Shown here: piece by piece, positions 1 through 10,627 of the stretch
How positions within the stretch are numbered: the first letter of the stretch is position 1
How the letters are laid out: the number at the start of each line of letters is the position of its first letter
From: Paramacrobiotus richtersi
Lineage: Eukaryota; Tardigrada; Eutardigrada; Parachela; Macrobiotidae
Assembly: GCA_034698045.1 (NCBI GenBank)
Contig: JAQGAU010000301.1
Span: forward strand, 1-31,605
DNA length: 31,605 bases
Direction of reading: 5' to 3'
The notes under the pieces: model-generated
Told to the model about the DNA's origin: nothing
Seen by the model: only the letters and a program-made list of their open reading frames with translations
The model's database searches: none
Program-made: the position numbers and the translations under genes

Positions 1-239
1 AATCTCTGTCGGTTATGCAACGGTTCCGGGTTTTTTGGCCTATGGCTTGCCCTATTTTCGGCCGCATGTCATCTATGCAAGAGACTAAGACGCTGTTTTA
101 ATTCTACGTTGTTTTTTTTGTTTTTTGGTTTTAATTCTAAGATGGATAGCAAACCGATTATTAATTCATAGTTAGAATTCGGCACAACAAGAAAATAAAA
201 AAACAAAATAAAGAAACTTGACTTGAAGAAAATCGGCTA

Positions 240-3200
240 CTAATTATCCGCACATTTCTCCGGGTGTCTTCTGTCGCGATGCTTAATCAGACTGATCTCC
301 TTGATAAAACCCAACTGGCACTCATGACACTGATAGGGAAAATCCTCCAGCGCAATCCGATCCCGAGGTTTCACATAGCCGCGTCGGTACACGTCAATCC
401 CCTGCTGCCGTTTCTCTTCCCTAATCCTTTCATACCGCTCCTTCAAGTCCCCGATATGCATCCAGCGAATATGCTGCCGCATGTATGCCGCGGAGGCAAA
501 CCGCCTACCGCACTGATCACAGGGTAGAAGCTGACCTTTCGCTGCCCCTTCAAATTTTGCGCTCACAGCGGCTTCCAATTCAGTATCTTTGCGGCGTTGA
601 CGACATTTTCCTTGAACGCAGCATTTCAGGTGAGAAGTCATCTTCTGTTTACCGCCAGGAATGGGTTTCTGACAGATTGCACAGAACTGGACACGGGTTA
701 TGTCGTGGTAGGAGCGGTAATGGTAGGCCAGTTTCCAATAAACTGCAACAAGAATTCAGATCAATTTTGGCCGACTGGAAAGGTCAGTAAATAATAACCT
801 AACCGCTAAACAGGAAACACAGCAATCTAACTTTAAAGTATTCTACACTTACTTTCCACTTTCATTTAGAATATTACCAATCAACATCATAACAACCAAT
901 TAAAACACCCCAGTTCAGAAACACATCTTTAACATACGCGAAAGTTCATTCGAATTAGATTCTCACCCCAGCGAACCATTGCATAAAACCTGACGAAACC
1001 TCGTTTGAGACTTACCGGTGTATTTCTTATCACACAAAGGACACGGAAACACACCATCCACCTTATGTTCCAGCATATGCTCGCCAAATTCCTTCGGTTT
1101 GTCGTAGCGCTTGGCGCAATACACACACTGATACCCATCATGCGCGGTTCTCTTGTGTGACCCCAACATCCACTTCGTCCTGAATTTCTCCCCGCACTCT
1201 TCACACTTCTCCGTCCAGTCGGCTTCAATGCGTCGCATCTCATCGGAATGAAAATTTTGAAAATGACACCGTAAGTTTCCCAGATATTTCCCACAGATCA
1301 GACATGGTTTCCTGTCTTTATGTCGCAGTGCGTGATCCGACATGTGAGCCGCCAAGTCGGGAAAAGTCGGTGCATGGAAATCGCAGGCCGGACAGTCCCG
1401 TTGCGACTGGTCAGTGGAAGTGTCGGGAGGGGAATGCTGGAACTGGTGGAGATCGAAAACGGCTTTACTGATGTAGTGTCGACGACATTCTGCGCAGTAA
1501 TAAGAGAACCTTCCTGTGGCCTTAATGTGCTCGATGGCAGCTTCGATTAGGGTAGGGTCCGCTGCTGCTGTTACTGAACCGTCTTTGTGCTGGAATCAAT
1601 AAGCCATTCGTCAGCCTTTATTTATTATGTTCACAGTTACTGGTCATGGCGAACTGTTAATCATAGCTGAAAACAGCTACTGTACAATCAACAGGTACTT
1701 TTACGAACGATGTATTTGTTCATAGATCAGTACATAATCATAGTACACATTTCATAATATCGTGTATTTCATGTAGTTCACGATATTTCTAGCTTGTGGA
1801 TTGTTACAACCAATCCATGTTACCACGAAATTGCATAATACGAATATAATACAACATTATAATACAACAACAATAAAATATGATACAACATCGTTTCAAA
1901 TGAAAAACTTGTCTGTAGTAATGATATCAAGCAGCCAACTGTCAATTTTAACTTTTCTAATCCTAAGCAGCCTGTCACTTTGAATTAAGCGACCCTAAAG
2001 AGCGTTTTAGGAAGCACCTTACCATCGCTTTCACATGGATCTTCAGTGACCTCTGAGAGGGACATTTCCTCCCACAGTACATACATTCCACCGTCCACTG
2101 GGCGGCATACTCCGGATGAGCGCGACGAATGTGCAAGGTCAGGTATGTTTGACGATTATGGCCTACAAAACCACAGAGAGGGCACGTGTTCCCGTTGATC
2201 TTTTTATCCTCTTGGGTAGAATAATCCAGTTCATTCAAAGGAACATTCGGCGTGATGCCAACCGGTAAAGATGCCGAAGCATTTGACGAATTCATAACGC
2301 CATCGGCAGAGCTTCCGGTCTCATCGGGCGGTTCAACGTATGATGCAGGAAGCTCGTCCGGTAATCCAGACCATAAAATGGCAGGAGGAGCATTTGTCGA
2401 ATTGTCGGTAACATCCGCGACTGATTTGGTTCTCTTTGCTCGGCGTCTTTTAGGCGTTTTTAGCGGATGGCCCTCCGTGTTTTCATCGAACGGGATTCCG
2501 TCTTTTGGTAGACTGATTTCGTCACTCGATATCAAACGACCTAAGGAAAAGACGAAAAAATGCACTGGAAACCAGTATCACAAAAGCAAAACGAAAATAC
2601 AAAAATTATTCAACACCCACACCGATACAGATGCCAGTTTAACATTGGATAATGTACTGTATAATTTATTTTGACCCCCTTCGCTAACAAGTATCCAAAA
2701 ACGCGATGCGTAAATATTCCGAAAGGATTTGATTTAGGTATATTCAGTTGACTTTCACAGTATAATGATTTATCTAAGGAAACTAAATCTTCAGTAATCA
2801 CATTTGTTTTAATTTTTTAAGCATTAGCAAACAACCGATTCGATCAAGCTACAGCAAAACAATCTAATCACAGGTTACAACTAAGCAAGAAATTGAAGAA
2901 ACACATCGATTTAAGCAATGTACAGTACCGATGTTTTCCATGTCAGTGTTTTGTTCAGCCCGCCGTTTCTTCACTCGGCTACCGATATATTTGCGCACTG
3001 TGGAGTCGTCTTCCGGTTCTTCAGCGGCGTTCTTCCTGGCTCGCTGATCGGTAAGACATTTCCGTGCCCTGCACGCTGAACACCGTGCCGCTCCGCCCTT
3101 ATATACCAGAGCGCACCCACCATCGAAATTACTCTCCAAACCGGGACAAATGGTCGCACAATTCAACGCCAATAACAGCTCTTTCAGACACCACAAATTC

Positions 3201-4487
3201 TCCAACGGGATGCGGCCAAATTCGCTACCGCTGTACAAGAGATTATGGATCCTATAAGCCAAAAACATACTGTACTTAAATCTGTTGACTCAAAATATTC
3301 ACCGTCATTGTTAATGTTCTTGATGAGGAGCAATGTGTTGACGAACCTCAGTGCTCGACAAAGGCTTATCGAAAAAGAAAACTACTGCAAAATCAGGACC
3401 ATACAGGAAAGGAAAGAAATAAACCTGTATATAAACAGGAAAGGGACAGACTTCAACATATTAATATATGTCCGTTTTATTCACATAATGAACGGTTCGC
3501 TTGACTGATGCTTTTAAGTCCACTTCAAACGATTATTCGATTTATGCTCACATGAGAAAAACTACAGAACACAAAGAAATACAAGACAAACCTGATTTTT
3601 GGTATAAGATCGGCCGCAACGTTCACAGCATGCGTGATTTCATACGACGCCTTATCGATACGGAAGAACATGACAAAATCATCATCATCCACGAAGACAT
3701 TCCACTCGGAAGGCAGGCTGACAAAAGCCAAACCGGATCGCAACATAGAATAAGTAAAATGAATCTCCGTCGCCGAAGGTTTGTGCTCGTCGACGGACAT
3801 CTGATCGTCTTCAGATGGTGAAGTAGAAAGGCGCGGTCGAAGAAAGCGTTCCCTGCCGAAATAACCGTCCTGGCTGGGTCTGCCGGAATACTTTGTCGTT
3901 GATTGTAACACTCCCTGCGTTTTAGCAATAACACTGCAAAATATAAGATTCTGAAAATAGTTTACACAGCTGTAGATTAATTAGGAATTTGTTAATGACC
4001 ACCATACTTAACAAAAAATAGAATAAATACAAAAGATATCTCTTTAAATCAAAAATCAAATCAAGACCAAAAATCAAATAAATCTGAACTAAGTTGCAAC
4101 AGCCAGGAAAATTAGTAAAAATTACCGATGTGGCAGTGTTACCAGTGTAGGTTTCACTGGGATATTTCGAGGTGGTAGTGTTCGCTTCTGTGGGAGAATC
4201 CGCTTAATCGGCCGGATGGTCGGTATAACATTGGCCTTAAGGCTCCTCAGTCGGACGTCGCGGTGCCTGGCCACAACATCCTCGGGACCAAAATGATCCG
4301 AACAAATATGATCGGACGTGGTGGGCTGCCAATCGCATCCACGGGCAGCGAAATGAATCCATGCTGCACGGCGGCCGCCACTGGCTGGAAATCTGTGATA
4401 ACTCACTGAAGGATCTCCGGTACGCCACCGATCACGGAAGTTCGCGCAGCCTGTCACGCAACACTTTTTAATGTTCATGATCCCCAC
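240..4487 (-). CDS. Gene 1: THAP + multi-C2H2 zinc-finger protein, six exons, intact (873 aa)
   Basis: Exons, 5' to 3' on the minus strand: 4126-4487, 3592-3933, 2929-3251, 2023-2540, 1016-1589 and 240-742. All introns are GT-AG, with phases 2, 2, 1, 0, 1. Residues 1-90 form a THAP domain: C9/C10 and C14, the FP pair at 33-34, W43, C62-x2-H65 and a final NVIPT box with P89. Exon 2 adds an acidic stretch, then the conserved LPSEW...DDDDFVMFFRID region. Exon 3 carries TICPGLES...C-x-L...C-x2-C. Exon 4 has a basic linker and the first fingers. Exons 4-6 hold about eleven C2H2/C2HC fingers, two of them split by introns, with no TGEKP-type linkers. THAP and C2H2 domains bind DNA, so a nuclear regulator is likely; the target is unknown. 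ATG 4487 opens the THAP frame; ATG 4478 is an alternative. Finger residues at predicted contact positions differ from genes 2-4. Confidence 0.85.
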
Positions 4488-4565
4488 ATGAAGACTGCCG
4501 GAGGAACAGCATTAACTGGTGTGCCTTGTGATTCGTATGCTTCTCCTCCTAGCGCGAAAGTTCGC

Positions 4566-4662
4566 AACCAATCCACAAAGTCCCAGATTACAAATCAACG
4601 GTGGTTCCAATGCGTAGAAGGAACGCAGAGTGGGTTTGCACTCTTAGTAAGCGGACTGCGAG
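4566..4662. promoter_or_regulatory. Gene 1 proximal upstream block (CCAAT-type site and GTAAGCGGACTG block)
   Basis: AACCAATCCACAAAGTC (4566-4582) contains a CCAAT sequence about 80 bp above the start codon. CTCTTAGTAAGCGGACTG begins at 4641, about 155 bp above it. Both recur upstream of gene 3, and the second also upstream of gene 4. The position suits a core promoter or 5' UTR; the role is inferred. Confidence 0.4.
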
Positions 4663-4778
4663 CATGGACCAAACAGAGTAAACTAGAAATCTACAAGCAA
4701 GAGCATAGCAATTCCGAAAAAATCTCAGTTTGAAAAATTCGACTACTTCGAAGTATAGTAACATTTCTGAAACTGCAA

Positions 4779-4792
4779 CCGCTCCCCGGGGG
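4779..4792. promoter_or_regulatory. GC-rich palindromic element upstream of gene 1
   Basis: CCGCTCCCCGGGGG lies about 290-305 bp upstream of ATG 4487. It aligns with the related elements before genes 2, 3 and 4. The core is a perfect CCCCGGGG palindrome. The recurrence at equal distance is seen directly; a regulatory role is inferred. Confidence 0.45.
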
Positions 4793-5157
4793 AAGGAGGC
4801 CATCCGGAAGTGCTAAAGTGGTCAATAGCATCCCCGGCGTAGCGAATTCGGGAGTTCTTGGGCGAGAGTGAAATGAACGTTAGGTGTGTTTATTCTTGTT
4901 TATACAGAATCCAATGGCGAACGTGATAAAACCAAGGGTACGTATGATGGGAATGTTTGTAGTACTTATAGATTACCGTTCTGTGCAATAGAATAAAAGA
5001 CGTCTGATATCACCGCGACGTTCTTGCTTTCCTTTTTCTGTATGGCATTATTTTCAACTGCAGAGACCCCAGCAGCCTGCAGCCTGCAGGCAGAGAGACT
5101 GCAGCCTTGTAAAAAAGGAATCAAAAAGTTAACAGTTTAAACCGGACGAGACAAGCA

Positions 5158-5163
5158 TTTATT
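5158..5163 (-). terminator. Possible poly(A) signal of gene 2
   Basis: AATAAA on the minus strand lies about 140 nt downstream of the gene 2 stop codon. The local context (GCATTTATTGCC on the plus strand) resembles the site below gene 3. A hexamer alone is weak evidence in AT-rich DNA. Confidence 0.3.
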
Positions 5164-5304
5164 GCCAACTCACGTTTTGTTATCTGCACAGGAAACGACC
5201 GAAATCAAACAGAATCAATAATGTAAGTATCAAACCGACGTACATACAGCATCAACACATAAAAATAAATCAACTGACGAAGGGTGCGACTCCAAATCAA
5301 AAAC

Positions 5305-8300
5305 TTAACTATCAGCGCACGTCTCCGGATGTCGCGTGTCCCGATGCTTTATCAAACTGATCTCCTTCATGTAACCCAACTGGCACTCATCACACCGATG
5401 GGGAAAATCCTCCAGCGCAATCCGATTGCGTGGTTTCACATAGCCCCGCTTACTGTACACGTAGATCCCTTGTTTCCGTTTCTCTTCCCTGTCCTTCTCA
5501 AAACGCTCCTTCAAGTCCCCAATGTGCACCCAGCGAATATGCCTCGACATGGATACCGCGGAGGCCAGCAGCTTACCACATTGATCACACGGTAAACGTT
5601 GACCTTTTGCCGCTCCTTTGAATTTGGCCCTCACAGCGGCTTCCATTTCTTTATGTCGGCCGCGTTGAAGAGATTTTCCTTGAACACAGCATTTCATATG
5701 AGCAGACATCTTTTGGTCACCACCAGGAATGGGTCTCCGGCAGACTGTACAGTACTGGGCTCGGGTTATATCGTGGTAGTAACGGTAATGAGTGGAAAGT
5801 TTCGGATAAACTGAAACAATCAATTCACACTTTTTTCCAAGTGGCACACAAAGAAACATGTACTGTGCATGCAAAACATGATACACAGTTACCTAACAAG
5901 TAAAAACATTCTGCGAGGTACTTAATTATGTTAACCTCTACCATAAACGTTCAGTAGTTCTTCGCTGGCTGTTCGTAAAACTCTTCTGAAACGCAAACAG
6001 AACTAAACACACCCGTAAACGCATAAATTTAGCATCATGTGGTATTCTGACACTTTATCTCCGCAACGTTAATCATTCCTTTACAGCTTCTAACGGTGAG
6101 AGGTTACTTCAGTTATTTCGCTTACCAGCGTATTTGTTATCACACAATGGACACGGAAGTACCCCGTCAACCTTGTGTTCCCGCACATGCTCGCCAAATT
6201 CCCTGGTTTTGTAGTACCGCTTTGCGCAATACAAACACTGGAATCCCTTATGTATGGTTCTCTTGTGAAACTCCAACATCCGCTTCCACTTGAACTTCTC
6301 CCCGCACTCTTCACACTGCTCCACCCAGTCGGCCTCAATACGCAGCATCTCCTCGGGATGACAATTTCGAAAATGACACCGTAAGTTTCCGAGATAGTTC
6401 CCACAGATCAGACATGGTTTCTTGTCTTTATGTCGCAATGCGTGCTGTGACATGTGAGCCGCCAAGTCGGGAAAGGTCGGTGCATGAAAATCGCAGGCAG
6501 GACAATCCCGGAGCGACTGGTCATTGGAAGTGTCGGGAGGGGAATGCTGGAACTGGTGGAGATCGAAAACGGCTTTACTGATGTAGTGTCGACGACATGC
6601 TGCGCAGTAATAGTTGAAGATTCCTGTGGTTTTCATGTGCTCGATGGCAGCTGCAACGGCTGCATGGTCCACTGTTAATACTGAACCGTCTTTGTGCTGG
6701 AATCAACGAAAAATTCGTTTGTCTGAGTTCTGTACATTAACAATCGTACGTGACGCTTAATATTCCCGCACTAATGTCAGCCTCTCATCACCGAACTACA
6801 TCAACGCAATATAGCAAAAAGTGGCAACATATCCCTGATCCTTCTAAACGCGAAACAATCGAATACTTCTGTAGTAATAGAAATCTGTTAATCAACTGAT
6901 ACTAAAAGTTCGTTACTGAATTCCCAAGCAAACACAGAGGCATATGTTCTTTATTCTAAACGACTCGATACTTAAAACCTAAGCCTAACGAGTGCCTCTT
7001 ACCATCGCTTTCACATGGAGTTTCATTGACCCCTCCGAGGGAAATTTCCTGTCACAGTACATGCATTCCACCGTCCACTGGGCGGCACATTCCGGATGAG
7101 CCCGGCGCATGTGCTTAGTCAGACCCCATTTTGGAGGATCGGCCACAAAACCACATAAACGGCATGTCTTTTTCAGGATGTTTTTGTCCTCTTCCGTAGA
7201 ACAACAAAATTCATCCTGCTGAACATCTGCCGTGATTCCAACATCATTAATCGGTGCGGGTGTCAAAAAATCTGACGAATCCACGAAGACATTGTTTCCC
7301 ATCTCCTCGGACAGTACGGTTTCTAATACAGGCAGAAAACTGCCGTCAAAATTCTGGAGTAATGTAGCCTTCTCTGCTGAGCGTCTTTGCCTTTTAGGCA
7401 GTTTCAGTGGAGGCCCTTCGATATTTTCGTTAAATGGGGTTCCGTCTGTTGGTAAACCGACTTCGCCACTCGATATAAATTGACCTGAGAATAAAAGCAG
7501 AAATAATGCACATACTACGAGAATACGAAGCCAATAATATAAAATCACAACGAAAATTTCACAAATAAACGTGCACACATGTAAGCTTCGTAATATATCG
7601 CGTAATTGTTGTAACACATTTTCAAAATCGAAAAGCAAAACGTTCTGTAAACATTTCGTAAAGAAATGTTGTTTGTTTCATTTGTGAGTGATCTGCACGA
7701 AATTTCCTAATTAGACAACAATGTTTTTATAGTTCAGAAAAGAATGAAATAACGTTTACAGCGCTTAACAGTCAAAATTAAAACAACAATTTTAACAATA
7801 ACACTGTACCTAAATTTTCCATGTCAATGCTTTCTTCAGTCCGCCTCTTCTTCCGTGGGGTATATTTCCGCACTGCGGAGTCATTTTCCGGTTCCCTATC
7901 AGCATTATATCTCGCTCGCACGTCTGCAACACGTTTCCGCGCTTTACACGCCGGACACAACGCCGCACCGCCTTTATACACCAGTGCGCATCCCCCGTCG
8001 AAATTACTCTCCAGACCGGGACATATGGTCGCACAACTCAACGACAATAACAGCTCTCTCAGGCACCAGAAATTCTCCAACGGGGCGTGACCAAATTCGT
8101 TACCGCTGTGCAACAGATTATGGATCCTACAAACACAAACAAAATTCAAAATCAAATGGATATCTTTTCCGCTTTGATCTCTCTATTGACTACGATCATG
8201 CATATACAAATGGAGAATTTTTTTTAATGACACTGTCATGAACAGAAAATGTCATCCGTCAACACCAGAGCGTGTTTCTCCCGATTTCATAATTATTTAA

Positions 8301-9355
8301 AAATGTATTCATCGCCGCTCTGGTACAATTTTTGAAAACTGCTCATCGAATGTTTTATACACGTTTTACACAACTTTATCCGAAATCTCTTCTACCGTTT
8401 TGACAGCGTTTCGATTCAAAAAGTCTTGTGCTAACAACTCGAAAACAGACATACTGGATTCAAAAACAGACGACAAACCTGATTTTTGGTACGAGATCTG
8501 CCGCAACACCGACGGCATGCGTGATTTCATATGACACCTTATCAATACGGAAGAACATGACGAAATCATCATCATCCATGAAGGTGTTCCACTCGGAAGG
8601 GAGGGTGACAAGAGACAGACCGGATCGCAATATAAAATAAGTAAACTTAATTTCCGTTGCGGGAGGCTCCTGTTCTTCAACGGACATGTCATCGTCTTCG
8701 GACTCGGAGTCAGAAACAGATGGTGAAGGAGAAAGACACTCTCGAAGAAACTTCTCCCTGTCAAAATCCGCGTCCTGGCTGGGTGTTTCGGTATACTTTA
8801 CTGTTGCTTGTATTACCTTCTGCATTTCAGCAATGACACTGTAAAAAATTGTACAAATTTGAAATATTTTCAGATAGCTTTGACTAGACGACTTATCATC
8901 AGTTGAATTAGAACTTGTAAATAACCGTCATAATTAAATCTCAGAAATGAATGTCTCTAAAGAAGAATAATAAGGCTAAATAATTTAAATTAATTAAATA
9001 TTAAAGCAATAAACAGGAAACAGGAAACGGGAAACGGGAATATATCTTACTGAGGCGGAACGGCGTCCTTCAGCTCCGATCGTATGGTTGGAGTAGCATT
9101 TCTCTTGACGCGTCTGGTTTCACCGGGAGTATGGACTTCAAACGCATTCGGAGCAAAATGGTTAGAACAGATGTACGACGAAGTCTTTGGCATCCACTCA
9201 CTTTCATTTGCGGCAAATAACACCCAGGCACCAAACCGCTCTTGATCCGTATTTGCATTTGGAAATTTGTGGTATCCGATTTTGTCATCTGCTGCGGATT
9301 GATTACCGGAACGATGGTTACGGCAGTTACTGACGCAGCATCGATATCCACCCAT
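5305..9355 (-). CDS. Gene 2: THAP + multi-C2H2 zinc-finger protein, six exons, intact (846 aa)
   Basis: Exons: 9051-9355, 8479-8838, 7810-8126, 7003-7484, 6126-6696 and 5305-5810, with the same phases (2, 2, 1, 0, 1) as gene 1. The THAP domain has C6/C7, C11, W44, C63-x2-H66 and P89. Exon 2 continues with an acidic run (SESEDDD) and the MFFRID region. Exon 3 holds the CPG-E...CPAC cluster and a KRKK-type basic tail. Exon 4 has a shorter linker (482 nt against 518-530 nt elsewhere). About eleven fingers follow, ending in HPETCADS before the stop. I chose ATG 9355 (MGGYRCC) because it puts the first THAP cysteines at the usual distance. An in-frame ATG at 9397 would add 14 residues, but a possible acceptor (CTTCCAG) lies just before 9355, so the upstream part may be a 5' UTR intron. 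Confidence 0.84.
9013..9040. repeat. Four tandem 7-bp units next to the gene 2 exon 1 donor
   Basis: ACAGGAA, ACAGGAA, ACGGGAA, ACGGGAA end 10 bp from the last base of exon 1 (9051). On the transcript strand they read as pyrimidine-rich TTCCTGT/TTCCCGT repeats immediately inside the intron. Confidence 0.85.
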
Positions 9356-9599
9356 TTCATCTGGAAGTTTGAACAAACTGAACAACAAATTGCACAAACT
9401 ACAATAATTTTATATTACAACACTCTCGTACTTTTTTAGAACCCAGTCTCTAAAATTTTTAGAGCAGAATTTCAGGATGATTGTACGTGAGCATAAAACA
9501 ACTGAGCACGCAATATGTAGACCTTAAAAGTTAAAAGGACAAGAAAAATGTAATAAACTGCATCGCTGGAGTAAGCCCTTACACCTGGGGCGGATGGTA

Positions 9600-9638
9600 C
9601 CGCTCCCTGGGCGGTTTCCTTACGGTTCTTCGGATCGT
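9600..9638. promoter_or_regulatory. Bipartite element CCGCTCCCTGGGCGG ... TCGGATCGT upstream of gene 2
   Basis: The 15-mer CCGCTCCCTGGGCGG (9600-9614) is followed after 15 nt by TCGGATCGT (9630-9638). The same two parts, with 16 nt between them, precede gene 4. The element is 245-283 bp upstream of ATG 9355. It may be a promoter element or transcription start region. Confidence 0.5.
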
Positions 9639-10249
9639 GTTTAGAACGCTGTTCACTGTTGCTCGCTAAACAATGCGCACTTTGTACGTTTAACTTTTTT
9701 TGAATAATTATACACTCTTAGTTCTGCCGACCAGTAGCCAGTTAAACATTTACTAAATTAAAATTGACAATGATTTCCGAAAATAAAAATTAAAGAAAGA
9801 AAAAGGAGGAAAACTGCCGTCTCCCGAGGGGCTGCGTTCGCTTCGCAACTACGTCACTGCGACTCCTCCCAGGATATTTTTCCACGCAACAGCTATCGTC
9901 GAGCGGTTGTAGCCCGCAAACTTGAAGTGGAAATGCTCCAGGTCTTCCCATGTCACCGACACAGTTAGGGATACAAACACACGCACTGATCTTCGAGGTT
10001 TGAATTTTTTTCCCCGACGGAATATAACTTACGCATGCCACTCTGCATTAAAATACAGCCACCCATTAAAAAATAGAGGTTATAAGACGCACACTGATGG
10101 ATTATGATTATGGTGGTATAATCTCACTAAAGGTCAAGAAAGATGGAATTGTCTTGCACTAACTTCTAGTAAAAAGGTCTACTCTTAGCAGAAGATCACA
10201 GAACGTGAAAAAACTATCATAAAACACGAGCTACGATGTTCAGTTTGCG

Positions 10250-10255
10250 TTTATT
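10250..10255 (-). terminator. Possible poly(A) signal of gene 3
   Basis: AATAAA on the minus strand lies about 370 nt downstream of the gene 3 stop, within GCGTTTATTGCT on the plus strand, similar to the site below gene 2. Confidence 0.25.
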
Positions 10256-10284
10256 GCTGTAACACAGTATACAGAGTACATAAT

Positions 10285-10328
10285 ATGGTCATCTGCCTTG
10301 GTACCAAGGTTAATGGTCATCTGCCTTG
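10285..10328. repeat. Two copies of ATGGTCATCTGCCTTG with a 14-bp palindrome between them
   Basis: The 16-mer occurs at 10285-10300 and 10313-10328 (period 28). CCTTGGTACCAAGG at 10296-10309 is a perfect palindrome overlapping the end of the first copy. Confidence 0.8.
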
Positions 10329-10627
10329 ATAGTACGTGAACACTTTTACTTCGAGATGTTATTCGTAGGGTAACTCTAGTCTCCTTCTACTTTGACATTG
10401 TAGGAACTAGGAGCACTCACGACTGACGGAAGGAGTCGGATAAACCAGAGTTAGAGCAGCGCGATCAATCGTACATAAGAGCGGCAGCAGTAAGCGAACA
10501 GGGAATGTACCGCGATATGCACTCTGACAAAAATGGTTTTTCAGCATGAAAAACAAACGAAATCAAACCGGAGTATGCACGCAAGAACAAAACACGGTAA
10601 CAAAATACAAAACGACAAGAAAGTCTG

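Larger units (their letters stand above)
4488..5304. other. Spacer between genes 1 and 2
   Basis: It holds the gene 1 upstream region (4488 to about 4850) and the gene 2 3' flank. A CTGCAG-rich patch lies at about 5058-5106, with AGCCTGCAGCCTGCAGGCAG and two more CTGCAG sites nearby. No coding sequence was recognised; the short open frames here match nothing in the array. Confidence 0.6.
9356..10627. other. Spacer between genes 2 and 3
   Basis: It contains the gene 2 upstream region, an inverted repeat with 8-bp arms CTCTAAAA/TTTTAGAG at 9448-9464, a GC-richer patch at about 9810-9960 and a small direct repeat at 10285-10328. An 83-codon minus-strand frame at 9790-10041 has no recognisable domain, and I do not call it a gene. 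Confidence 0.55.

Noticed and set aside
5058-5106. CTGCAG-rich patch as a mobile element end
   Set aside because: Only short overlapping repeats with no partner inverted repeat or target duplication visible.
9097-9397. Extra N-terminal residues for gene 2 from ATG 9397
   Set aside because: ATG 9355 gives the normal THAP start; the upstream 14 codons are hydrophobic and end at a possible splice acceptor, so they are more likely 5' UTR or intron.
9790-10041. 83-codon minus-strand frame in the gene 2-gene 3 spacer
   Set aside because: No domain, no splice partners and no counterpart in the other spacers; the proline/serine/cysteine mix looks like chance reading of a GC-richer patch.
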